Source of the DNA: an uncultured Rickettsiales bacterium
GTDB taxonomy: Bacteria > Pseudomonadota > Alphaproteobacteria > RF32 > CAG-239
NCBI GenBank assembly: GCA_900551865.1
Contig: URXV01000016.1
Location: 1 to 22,545 of the forward strand
Direction: 5' to 3'
Length of the DNA: 22,545 nt
Shown in pieces: positions 1 to 5,989 of this stretch (positions are counted from its first letter, which is position 1; every line of letters starts with the position of its first letter). A program made the translations under genes and the position numbers. The notes under the pieces are model-generated. The model did not search any database and had not been told where the DNA came from. It worked only from the letters and a program-made list of their open reading frames with translations.

Positions 1-174
1 CCTGCGGCAACCGAAACGGAAATCGTCCGCGAAAAGGCGAAAGCCGGAACGGGAATCGTCCGAGAAGCAGCGGGAGCCATAGAAGCCGGAGAAGAGGGAA
101 CGGGCGAACCGCAGACTGCGTTTGCCAGAATGAAAGCCTTTGTCCGCAAGGCTGTCGATTGTTGCATCGAATAA
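1..174 (+). CDS. C-terminal end of a Glu/Ala-rich protein (partial, 5' end outside window)
   Basis: Frame 1 is open from the first base to a TAA at 172-174, giving 57 residues. The segment is rich in Ala, Glu, Gly and Lys. It shows an internal 11-residue periodicity: TEIVREKAKAG is followed by TGIVREAAGAIEAG, and the matching DNA copies start near bases 13 and 46. It ends in a basic/hydrophobic tail with a Cys-Cys pair (KAFVRKAVDCCIE). The next gene starts 18 nt downstream with its own SD site and no terminator lies between, so the two are probably co-transcribed. I do not recognise the protein; a helical or low-complexity tail is all that can be said. The stop, the coding-like composition and the spacing support a real gene. 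Confidence 0.6.
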   Translation, partial: PAATETEIVREKAKAGTGIVREAAGAIEAGEEGTGEPQTAFARMKAFVRKAVDCCIE

Positions 175-192
175 ACAAGAAAGGAGAATATA

Positions 193-549
193 ATGCGTTA
201 TATTTCTTATTTGCTCATTATTTTTGCCGGATTATGGGGCGGAATTTTCTCCGCCCGGGCTGACGACGCCTTAGAGAGCGAAAAGATTTATTTTTTCACT
301 TATGACGGATGCCCCTATTGCAGACAGGCTGACGAATACATAACCAAGAACCATCCGGCGCTGGCTATGGAAAAAGTTGATATATATAAGCCCGGCGGTA
401 TGTATCTGTTTAAGAAATGCGCTGAAAAGTTCAAACTCGGCAGAAACATCGGAACACCGCTGTTTTGTATGGGAGATGACTATATTATGGGCTGGTCGGA
501 TGAAAATCAGAAACGGTTTGACGAATTAAGCACCAATTTTCAGAAATAA
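193..549 (+). CDS. periplasmic thioredoxin/glutaredoxin-fold protein with CPYC motif
   Basis: 118 aa. Residues 1-23 form a signal peptide (Lys/Arg-poor start, hydrophobic core, ARA-DD cleavage site), so export to the periplasm is likely. The mature protein is a short thioredoxin fold. The redox motif C40-P-Y-C43 follows the strand KIYFFTYDG, and a Thr-Pro at 88-89 fits the cis-proline loop before strand 3. Cys76 and Cys92 are extra cysteines. CPYC is the classical glutaredoxin dithiol, so a thiol-disulfide exchange role in the envelope is likely; the substrate is unknown. The ATG at 193 has a good SD (AAGGAG, 181-186). It follows the partial gene by 18 nt and is closed by the hairpin at 574-605. 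It could instead be a DsbA/DsbC-type helper, but it is too short for those families. Confidence 0.75.
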   Translation: MRYISYLLIIFAGLWGGIFSARADDALESEKIYFFTYDGCPYCRQADEYITKNHPALAMEKVDIYKPGGMYLFKKCAEKFKLGRNIGTPLFCMGDDYIMGWSDENQKRFDELSTNFQK

Positions 550-573
550 TTTTTTCGGCAGTTTCCATCCTTA

Positions 574-605
574 TCCCCCGGCTACATAACCGGGGGATTT
601 TTATT
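574..605 (+). terminator. intrinsic terminator of the CPYC protein gene
   Basis: Perfect 8-bp stem TCCCCCGG (574-581) / CCGGGGGA (590-597) with an 8-nt loop, followed by TTTTTATT. The T-run leads directly into the -35 element of the next promoter. Confidence 0.9.
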
Positions 606-632
606 GCAAAGAGGGATTTTTTCTGCTATATA
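604..632 (+). promoter_or_regulatory. promoter of the tandem ArsR-fold regulator gene
   Basis: TTGCAA (604-609), 17-nt spacer, TATATA (627-632), with an extended -10 TG at 624-625. Expected start of transcription near 639, leaving a leader of 20-30 nt that includes AGAGGA (651-656). The -35 overlaps the T-tract of the preceding terminator. Confidence 0.6.
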
Positions 633-659
633 GACAGGCAGAGATTTTACAGAGGAATT

Positions 660-1313
660 GTGTGGATTATGCAAAAACCGCTGCCAACCGAAATTATGAA
701 AAAGGCCGTTAAAGGCATCAGCTATATTTCTCATCCGTTGCGGCTGCGCATCTTGGAATACCTTGACGTTAACGGGCAGTCTTCCGTTTCCGCCATTACC
801 AAAGCGCTTGGCGCAGAACAGGCAATTGTTTCGCAAAGTTTGAAAAAAATGCGCGAGAACAGCTTGGTTAAAACGACAAGACGCGGCATATTCATCTATT
901 ACGACATTTGCGAAGAATATCCGGCAAGTATTTTTGTCTGCCTGCGCAAATTATACGCATATATGACGGACTGTTTCTTTTTCCTGCAGGACGGCATCAA
1001 AGCTGTGCTCCCGGCCGATTATACAATGATGACGGCAAACAGGATGAAACTGTTTGCCCACTATGATAAAATGCGCATTTTGGAATGGCTGACACTGAAC
1101 GGCAGGCAAAACGTTACCGAAATCGTTAGCGGAACCGGACTGGAACAGCTCAAAGTTTCACAGTTTTTAAAAAAGCTGCGCGACGACGGTTTTGTTACGG
1201 CAGAAAGGCAGGGACGCTTTGTTTTTTATGACATTAACGACGGCGTTCACAAGACCTGCATTCAGTGTATTCATAAAAGATATGACAGCTTAAGCGACAA
1301 AAGCAGCTTTTGA
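660..1313 (+). CDS. tandem double winged-helix (ArsR-fold) transcriptional regulator
   Basis: 217 aa made of two consecutive winged-helix domains. Domain 1 spans about 24-84 (HPLRLRILEYL, recognition helix QAIVSQSLKKMRE, wing RRGIFIYYDI). Domain 2 spans about 128-193 (KMRILEWLTLNGR, recognition helix QLKVSQFLKKLRD, wing RQGRFVFYDI). The copies align along their whole length, so an internal duplication is clear; ArsR proteins are normally single-domain dimers. The ELCVCDL-type metal site of ArsR/SmtB is absent in both halves, so metal sensing is doubtful; Cys84, 94, 105, 200 and 203 could still be sensory. The start is uncertain: GTG at 660 lies 3 nt after AGAGGA, and an in-frame ATG at 669 lies 12 nt after it. 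Probably a cytoplasmic DNA-binding repressor with unknown target. It converges on the beta-lactamase gene with a 2-nt gap. Confidence 0.85.
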   Translation: MWIMQKPLPTEIMKKAVKGISYISHPLRLRILEYLDVNGQSSVSAITKALGAEQAIVSQSLKKMRENSLVKTTRRGIFIYYDICEEYPASIFVCLRKLYAYMTDCFFFLQDGIKAVLPADYTMMTANRMKLFAHYDKMRILEWLTLNGRQNVTEIVSGTGLEQLKVSQFLKKLRDDGFVTAERQGRFVFYDINDGVHKTCIQCIHKRYDSLSDKSSF

Positions 1314-1315
1314 TT

Positions 1316-2230
1316 TTAATCGCCGGGATTTTCCCCGCTTGTTTCCTTTCCGTAAACCAAGGAGGCGATACTGGCAATCTTTTCCGCATTTTCTTTGTCA
1401 GACAAATAAGAATCGGAAACCATTACCGCCAAATAGTATGTTTTGCCATCGTATTTTATGATAGCTACGTCATTGTCGGCAATTTTTCTGCCATCCGACA
1501 GACGCGAAGACGAACCGGTCTTGTGAGCCACGGATACGGACGACGGCAGATACTTTTTTATCTTGTCGGTTCCGGTGGAGGTCTTTACCATTATTGCCAG
1601 CAATTCTCTATGCAGTTCCGGCGCAAAAAGTTTCCCACCGTCAATCAGCTGCAACAGGCGGATAATTTCGGACAACGGCGCCCGGTTCGCATATTGCAGC
1701 ATAACGTCCCGGTTCATTTCCGTTTCGGTCGTCTTTATCTCGGTCTGCGACAGCCCCAGCCGATGAACATAGGTTTCAATGTTTTCGGTTCCGCCCAGCC
1801 ATCCGATTAAAATGTCGCAGGCATTATTGTCGCTTTCAGCCACCATATAATAGAGCAATTCCCGTAATGGGAGGTGCAGTTCACGAACGCCGTATTTCCG
1901 GAGCATCGGGCTGTATAAGTTTTCTTTCAGTTCTTCCGGAGCAATACGGAGTTCTGTATCCAATGCAATATTTTCCCGGCCGGCTTTATCCAAAACGGCA
2001 GCGGCAACGTGCAGTTTGAAAACGCTCAATAAGGGATACTTCCGGCTGCTGTTCTGCCAATATGTCGCAGTACCGGCAAAAGCGACGCCGATGTCTGCTC
2101 CGGCGTCAACGGCAATTTTTTCCACAGCTGCCGGGATATTTCCGGATTGTTTTCCGGCAACATCCGATACCGCTGCCGTTAACAGCGGAACACAAAATAT
2201 CAATATAAAAATTATACTGCGGATTTTCAT
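1316..2230 (-). CDS. class A beta-lactamase, subclass A2-like (CfxA/PER/CblA type)
   Basis: About 304 aa from the chosen start. All class A motifs are present (numbered from the upstream ATG, residue 1; subtract 6 for the chosen start): Ser75-V-F-Lys78 (nucleophile), Ser139-Asp-Asn141, Glu175-T-E-M-Asn179 (the ExxxN omega-loop base) and Lys243-Thr-Gly245. The segment YYMVAESDNNACDIL and the C-terminal VMVSDSYLSDKENAEKIAS recall the CfxA/PER/CblA subgroup rather than TEM/SHV. An N-terminal signal peptide (KIRSIIFILIFCVPLLTAA) predicts periplasmic export. I chose ATG 2230 because AGGGA lies just upstream; the ATG at 2248 has no SD. The role is hydrolysis of penicillins/cephalosporins; the spectrum cannot be read from sequence. 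The gene lies directly after the tRNA-operon terminator and I find no good promoter of its own. No insertion sequence is near, so it looks chromosomal. Confidence 0.92.
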   Translation of the reverse strand: MKIRSIIFILIFCVPLLTAAVSDVAGKQSGNIPAAVEKIAVDAGADIGVAFAGTATYWQNSSRKYPLLSVFKLHVAAAVLDKAGRENIALDTELRIAPEELKENLYSPMLRKYGVRELHLPLRELLYYMVAESDNNACDILIGWLGGTENIETYVHRLGLSQTEIKTTETEMNRDVMLQYANRAPLSEIIRLLQLIDGGKLFAPELHRELLAIMVKTSTGTDKIKKYLPSSVSVAHKTGSSSRLSDGRKIADNDVAIIKYDGKTYYLAVMVSDSYLSDKENAEKIASIASLVYGKETSGENPGD

Positions 2231-2255
2231 TTTGTTTCCCTGTTCCATATTTTTA

Positions 2256-2291
2256 CAAAAGAAAAACCGTTCTCTGAAACAGAAAACAGTT
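2256..2291 (-). terminator. intrinsic terminator of the tRNA-Cys/tRNA-Asn operon
   Basis: On the minus strand a 12-bp stem (2291-2280 with 2276-2265, two G-U pairs) closes a 3-nt loop and is followed by TTTCTTTTG. It begins 5 nt after the encoded CCA of tRNA-Asn and ends just upstream of the beta-lactamase start. Confidence 0.8.
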
Positions 2292-2296
2292 TTTAA

Positions 2297-2371
2297 TGGC
2301 TCCGACTGCTGGGCTCGAACCAGCGACCAATCGGTTAACAGCCGATTGCTCTACCACTGAGCTAAGTCGGA
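2297..2371 (-). tRNA. tRNA-Asn (anticodon GTT), CCA encoded
   Basis: Full cloverleaf of 75 nt including CCA. The acceptor stem TCCGACT/AGTCGGA pairs perfectly with G as discriminator base. D-arm GCTC...GAGC, anticodon stem ATCGG/CCGAT with loop CTGTTAA giving anticodon GTT (Asn), and T-arm GCTGG-TTCGAGC-CCAGC. It is the second gene of a two-tRNA transcript, 11 nt after tRNA-Cys. Confidence 0.97.
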
Positions 2372-2382
2372 ATAATACTTAC

Positions 2383-2457
2383 TGGAGGCCGGTACCGGAA
2401 TTGAACCGATGTACAAGGATTTGCAGTCCTCTGCATGAGCCACTCTGCCAACCGGCC
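2383..2457 (-). tRNA. tRNA-Cys (anticodon GCA), CCA encoded
   Basis: 75 nt including CCA. Acceptor stem GGCCGGT/ACCGGCC, with the T (U73) discriminator expected for tRNA-Cys. Anticodon loop CTGCAAA gives anticodon GCA between stems GAGGA/TCCTT, and the T-loop is TTCAATT. First gene of the tRNA transcript. Confidence 0.97.
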
Positions 2458-2490
2458 AACTCAAAGTACCAACGTCAACGTGGTGATTTG

Positions 2491-2520
2491 TATATATACA
2501 TAAAAAATTTTGAACGTCAA
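2491..2520 (-). promoter_or_regulatory. promoter of the tRNA operon
   Basis: Minus strand: TTGACG (2520-2515), 18-nt spacer, TATATA (2496-2491). The predicted start near 2484 is about 27 nt before the 5' end of tRNA-Cys. A second TTGACG occurs at 2478-2473 and is probably not a -35 because nothing like a -10 follows before the tRNA. Confidence 0.55.
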
Positions 2521-2555
2521 CATATTTTTTTTTAAAATGTGAAAAAATTTTTATC

Positions 2556-2584
2556 TTGTGCATATCTGACATTTTCCTTATATT
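2556..2584 (+). promoter_or_regulatory. promoter of rpiB-glyA
   Basis: TTGTGC (2556-2561), 17-nt spacer, TATATT (2579-2584), placing the start near 2591 and giving a leader of about 44 nt with the GGGAG SD. No riboswitch-like structure fits in this short leader. Confidence 0.45.
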
Positions 2585-2634
2585 TAATACAAAGTTTTGC
2601 TAATAGTGCTGAGAAACAGAAAGGGAGACGCAAA

Positions 2635-3063
2635 ATGAAAATTGCTATTGCATCCGACCATGCCGGGCTGGAAATGAAAAACATCATCAACGACTTTATT
2701 GCCGAAAAAGGATATGACGTTTTGGATTTGGGAACTTATGACTGCTCGTCCGTCGACTATCCGGCCTATGCAGACAAAATGGCCGCCAATATCCTGGCTC
2801 AAAAAGCCGATTTAGGCATTTTGGTCTGCGGTACGGGAATCGGCATTTCCATCCGGGCAAACAGACACAAAGGCATCAGGGCGGCTTTGCTTTATTCTGA
2901 TGAGGTTGCCGAGATGGCAAAGAAACATAATAACGCCAACGTCATTGTCTTCGGCGGCAGGACGATGAAACCGGAAGATGTCCGCAAACGGATTGAGATT
3001 TTTTTGAATACGGAATTTGAAGGCGGACGCCATCAGAAAAGGCTTGATATGCTGGATATATAA
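2635..3063 (+). CDS. rpiB: ribose-5-phosphate isomerase B
   Basis: 142 aa, the normal length. RpiB interconverts ribose-5-phosphate and ribulose-5-phosphate in the cytoplasmic non-oxidative pentose phosphate pathway. Family signatures: SDHAG at 7-11, DYPAYA at 41-46, the GILVCGTGIGISI loop with catalytic-base Cys65 (Cys66 in E. coli), NRHKGIRAALL around 76-86, KHNNANV with His98, and the C-terminal EGGRHQKRLDML. I chose ATG 2635 because GGGAG (2623-2627) precedes it and the protein then begins at the family start MKIAIASDHAG; the upstream in-frame ATG at 2539 precedes the likely promoter. It is followed 10 nt later by glyA, the pair often seen together in alphaproteobacteria. No residue is missing. 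Confidence 0.95.
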   Translation: MKIAIASDHAGLEMKNIINDFIAEKGYDVLDLGTYDCSSVDYPAYADKMAANILAQKADLGILVCGTGIGISIRANRHKGIRAALLYSDEVAEMAKKHNNANVIVFGGRTMKPEDVRKRIEIFLNTEFEGGRHQKRLDMLDI

Positions 3064-3073
3064 CGGAGACGAA

Positions 3074-4330
3074 ATGTATACGGAAAGTTTAAAAGATTTT
3101 GACAGCGAAATTTTTAATACCATTAATAAAGAACTGAAACGCCAACAGGACAACGTTGAGCTTATTGCATCGGAAAATATCGTATCCAAGGCAGTGTTAG
3201 AAGCGCAGGGTTCCATTCTGACCAACAAATATGCGGAAGGATATCCGGGCAGGCGCTACTATGGAGGATGCGGTTTTGTCGATGAAATTGAACAGTTAGC
3301 GATTGAGCGGTTAAAACAGCTGTTCGGCGCACAGTTTGCCAACGTTCAGCCCCATTCGGGTTCACAGGCAAATATGGCTGTTTTCGGCGCTCTGCTTAAA
3401 CCCGGCGACACGGTGTTGGGCATGAGCCTTGATGCCGGCGGGCATCTTACCCACGGCGCTAAAGTTTCTTTTTCGGGAAAATGGTTTAACGCCATACAAT
3501 ACGGTGTTGAACGGGAATCCGGATTAATTGATTACGAACAGGTTAAAAGCCTGGCCGTCCACCACAAACCAAAGCTTATTATTGCCGGATGCTCTTCATA
3601 TCCGCGGCAGATTGACTTTGTCAAATTCAGAGCTATTGCCCATGAATGCGGAGCCATGCTGATGGTTGACATGGCGCATTTTGCCGGACTGGCGGCAAGC
3701 GGGCTTTATCCGAATCCGCTGACTTATGCCGATGTTGTTACCACAACGACTCACAAAACTTTGCGCGGTCCCCGCGGCGGCGCCATTCTGACCAACAACG
3801 CCGATATTGCCAAGAAAATCAATTCCGCAATTTTTCCGGGTATGCAGGGCGGCCCTTTGGAGCATATTATTGCGGCAAAAGCCGTTTGCTTTAAAGAGGC
3901 AATGAGCGAAGACTTTAAACTTTACTCTGCGCAGGTTATAAAAAACGCAAAAATTTTGGGAGATACCTTGCTTAAGCGCGGATTAAAACTGGTTACGGGG
4001 GGAACAGACACGCATTTGCTTTTGGTTGACCTGACGCCTAAAGGAATTAACGGCAAAGAATTAACCGAAGCGCTGGAACAGGTCAATATCACCGCCAACA
4101 AAAACGCCATTCCGTTTGACCCGCTGCCGCCAACGGTTACGTCCGGCATCAGGCTCGGCACGCCGGCGGGAACGACGCGGGGATTTAAGGAAGCGGAATT
4201 TGAACTTATCGGCAATGCCATCGCCGACATTGTTGACGCCCTGCATACGGACAAAGAAACGGAAATTATGTCCGACGTTAAAAAACGTATTGCGGCTTTG
4301 ACTGCTGCTTTTCCTATTTATGAGGCATAG
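3074..4330 (+). CDS. glyA: serine hydroxymethyltransferase
   Basis: 418 aa, matching the usual 415-420. This PLP enzyme converts serine plus tetrahydrofolate to glycine plus 5,10-methylene-THF, the main one-carbon source. Motifs: ELIASENIVSKAVLEAQGS near 29-47, NKYAEGYPGRRYYGGC at 51-66, VQPHSGSQAN at 91-100, VDMAHFAGL at 198-206 with the PLP-ring Asp and His, and the Schiff-base lysine K228 in TTTTHKTLRGPRGG. SGIRLGTPAGTTRG lies near the C-terminus. ATG 3074 has SD CGGAG and lies 10 nt after the rpiB stop, so one transcript is likely. It converges on the alkylation-repair gene (66 bp gap) without an obvious terminator. Confidence 0.97.
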   Translation: MYTESLKDFDSEIFNTINKELKRQQDNVELIASENIVSKAVLEAQGSILTNKYAEGYPGRRYYGGCGFVDEIEQLAIERLKQLFGAQFANVQPHSGSQANMAVFGALLKPGDTVLGMSLDAGGHLTHGAKVSFSGKWFNAIQYGVERESGLIDYEQVKSLAVHHKPKLIIAGCSSYPRQIDFVKFRAIAHECGAMLMVDMAHFAGLAASGLYPNPLTYADVVTTTTHKTLRGPRGGAILTNNADIAKKINSAIFPGMQGGPLEHIIAAKAVCFKEAMSEDFKLYSAQVIKNAKILGDTLLKRGLKLVTGGTDTHLLLVDLTPKGINGKELTEALEQVNITANKNAIPFDPLPPTVTSGIRLGTPAGTTRGFKEAEFELIGNAIADIVDALHTDKETEIMSDVKKRIAALTAAFPIYEA

Positions 4331-4396
4331 TCCGGTAGCGCTAACCGCGTCCATATTATCAAATGCAGAGGTTGCAAACGCCGGAAGCCGTTCTGA

Positions 4397-5131
4397 TTAC
4401 GGGAAAAATTTCAGGCGTTTTGCAGCCATGGCGCGAAGCCTGTTTTTGTCTTCTTTGCCAACCCGGTACGAATCGCATATTTTGCTTATGCTTTTGCGGA
4501 AAACAAATTTATCCAGTACCGCTGTTTGTAAAAAATCTTCAACTTCGTGAGGAAATTTTACATAAGCTACGGAAAGAAACCATGCCGCCGCCATTTTATC
4601 ATAAAACCCGACAAAAACCTGCGAAGAAACAGCGGACAGCAGCTCCGGCAAATATTCGGGGGTGAGGAAATACATCAGCGCCAAAACATAAAAAAAACGT
4701 ATCTCATATTCTCGCGCACTATGCAGATATGTTTTGAACTCCGGATAAAACGGAGCGGGATTTTTACCGACTTCTTTTAGGTCTCCGCAGAAAATATCGC
4801 ATACAGCCCAATTGTTTATGCAGGGAACAAAATTTTTAACCATGGCGATTTTGTCGGGTTCGGGGATTTTTATCCCGGCCGTTAAAAGTGCGTAAAGCAT
4901 AAACTCTTCATGATAAAACAGACTTGTACAGGAAAGCGCCAGATATTCTCCGGCTTTTCCATCCTTAACCCATGATTTGGCCAATTGGCGCAGGCATGGA
5001 ATACGGACGCCGAGCAGCGGCGTTTCCGGAGGCAGGAGCTTTGCGGAAAAAAGGCGATACGGTTCGTCCGCTTCCTGCCGCAGCTGCTGCAAAAATTCAT
5101 CGCGTAAACGGTGCGAAAGGTCAGTAAGCAT
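4397..5131 (-). CDS. DNA alkylation repair protein, AlkD-like HEAT-repeat family
   Basis: 244 aa from the ATG. The helical pattern, with LLGVRIPCLRQLAKSW near 39-54 and YHEEFMLYALLTAGIK near 73-88, is that of the bacterial DNA_alkylation (AlkC/AlkD) family. AlkD excises 3-methyladenine and 7-methylguanine from DNA. The key AlkD residues seem present: NNWAVCD gives Trp108 and Asp112 (AlkD Trp109/Asp113), EIRFFY gives a conserved Arg, and KMAAAWFLS gives Trp184 (AlkD Trp187). These alignments are by eye. The start is ATG 5131, overlapping the nagB end by 11 nt; a TTG at 5140 is the alternative. Neither has a strong SD, so translational coupling to nagB is likely. The pairing with an amino-sugar gene has no obvious functional reason. 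Confidence 0.85.
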   Translation of the reverse strand: MLTDLSHRLRDEFLQQLRQEADEPYRLFSAKLLPPETPLLGVRIPCLRQLAKSWVKDGKAGEYLALSCTSLFYHEEFMLYALLTAGIKIPEPDKIAMVKNFVPCINNWAVCDIFCGDLKEVGKNPAPFYPEFKTYLHSAREYEIRFFYVLALMYFLTPEYLPELLSAVSSQVFVGFYDKMAAAWFLSVAYVKFPHEVEDFLQTAVLDKFVFRKSISKICDSYRVGKEDKNRLRAMAAKRLKFFP

Positions 5132-5912
5132 TGCGTTCAATATCTTTTAGATAAGAAACGGTTTCCTGTTCCAGTCTGGATGCGGCGTCCTCGTCGCAAA
5201 CATAAATCCCGTGGCGGTGCATCTGCAAGGCGCTGACAGCCCAGCGGTGATTGACGCTGCCTTCTATCGCGGCTCTGGTCGCTTCGGCTTTGGCGGCACC
5301 GGTCGCCAGCAGCATTACCTCGCGGGCATCCATAATCGTACCGGTTCCAACCGTCAAAACCGTATGCGGCACCTTGCTGATATCTCCCCCAAACAATTTG
5401 GCTTTAATTTTCATCGTTTCGGTTGTCAGGGTTTTGACGCGCGTATGGGAATCGAGAGAAGAAAACGGCTCGTTAAAAGCGATATGGCCATCGGCACCAA
5501 CCCCGCCGACAAACAGGTCTATACCGCCTTTCTGACGGATTGCCAGTTCAAAATTGGAGCATTCCTTTTCATAGTTTTTGGTTCTGCCGTCAAGAATATA
5601 AATGTTGGCCTCTTTGGTATCTACATGTTTCAGCAGATATTCGTCCATATAGCTCCGACAGCTCTGCGGCGCATTTTTCTCAAGCCCGATAAATTCATTC
5701 ATGCAAAAAATAACCACATTGGCAAATGACAATTTTCCGGTACGGTTTAGTTCCACCAGCTTTTTATACATTCCCTTTGGGGTATCTCCCATCGGCAGCC
5801 CCAAAACAAAAGGTTTGGCCGGCGTGGGCCGGGCACGGTTTATCCTGTACGCAATGTAGGTTGCCGCCCAATCGGTTACCTGTTCATAATCCGGTTTTAT
5901 AATTACCCGCAT
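5121..5912 (-). CDS. nagB: glucosamine-6-phosphate deaminase homologue with Asn at catalytic position 72
   Basis: 263 aa, aligning without gaps to E. coli NagB through residue 160. NagB converts glucosamine-6-P to fructose-6-P and ammonia in amino-sugar catabolism. GGVGADGHIAFNEP keeps Asp141, His143 and Glu148. Arg158 and Lys160 (SHTRVK) and GAAK (E. coli Lys208) are kept, and E. coli Arg172 is Lys. However, position 72, the Asp that accepts the C2 proton (MDEY), is Asn here (CMNEFIGL; codon AAT). The phosphate loop LPTGGTP is LPMGDTP, and ESYYSFM is QSCRSYM. So the fold is certain but the activity is not: it may be slow, altered in reaction, or regulatory. ATG 5912 has a strong SD (AAGGAGA). 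Upstream lies an imperfect palindrome (5969-5987). The gene end overlaps the alkylation repair gene. Confidence 0.88.
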   Translation of the reverse strand: MRVIIKPDYEQVTDWAATYIAYRINRARPTPAKPFVLGLPMGDTPKGMYKKLVELNRTGKLSFANVVIFCMNEFIGLEKNAPQSCRSYMDEYLLKHVDTKEANIYILDGRTKNYEKECSNFELAIRQKGGIDLFVGGVGADGHIAFNEPFSSLDSHTRVKTLTTETMKIKAKLFGGDISKVPHTVLTVGTGTIMDAREVMLLATGAAKAEATRAAIEGSVNHRWAVSALQMHRHGIYVCDEDAASRLEQETVSYLKDIERNAY

Positions 5913-5968
5913 GGTTCGTCTCCTTTTTGCAGAGGTTAGTTCTGTTATGCTGATAATATACAAAACGA

Positions 5969-5987
5969 TTAGTAAACTTTTTGCTAA
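5969..5987. promoter_or_regulatory. imperfect palindrome upstream of nagB, possible operator
   Basis: Arms TTAGTAAA and TTTGCTAA around a short centre, one mismatch pair, 57 bp upstream of the nagB ATG. A TATATT at 5960-5955 (minus) could be the -10, which would put the palindrome over the -35 position. I do not recognise the binding protein. Confidence 0.3.
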
Positions 5988-5989
5988 TT

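Noticed and set aside
1310..1810. Plus-strand open frame over the beta-lactamase gene
   Set aside because: Antisense to a gene with all class A motifs; no promoter or SD of its own.
2539..2634. N-terminal extension of RpiB from ATG 2539
   Set aside because: The extension has no SD, contains the promoter, and is not part of the family, which starts MKIAIASDHAG.
3064..3073. Glycine or SAM riboswitch before glyA
   Set aside because: Only 10 nt separate rpiB and glyA, and the rpiB leader is about 44 nt, too short for a known glycine riboswitch.
5211..5729. Plus-strand open frame over nagB
   Set aside because: Antisense to the well-conserved NagB reading frame; no independent signal supports it.
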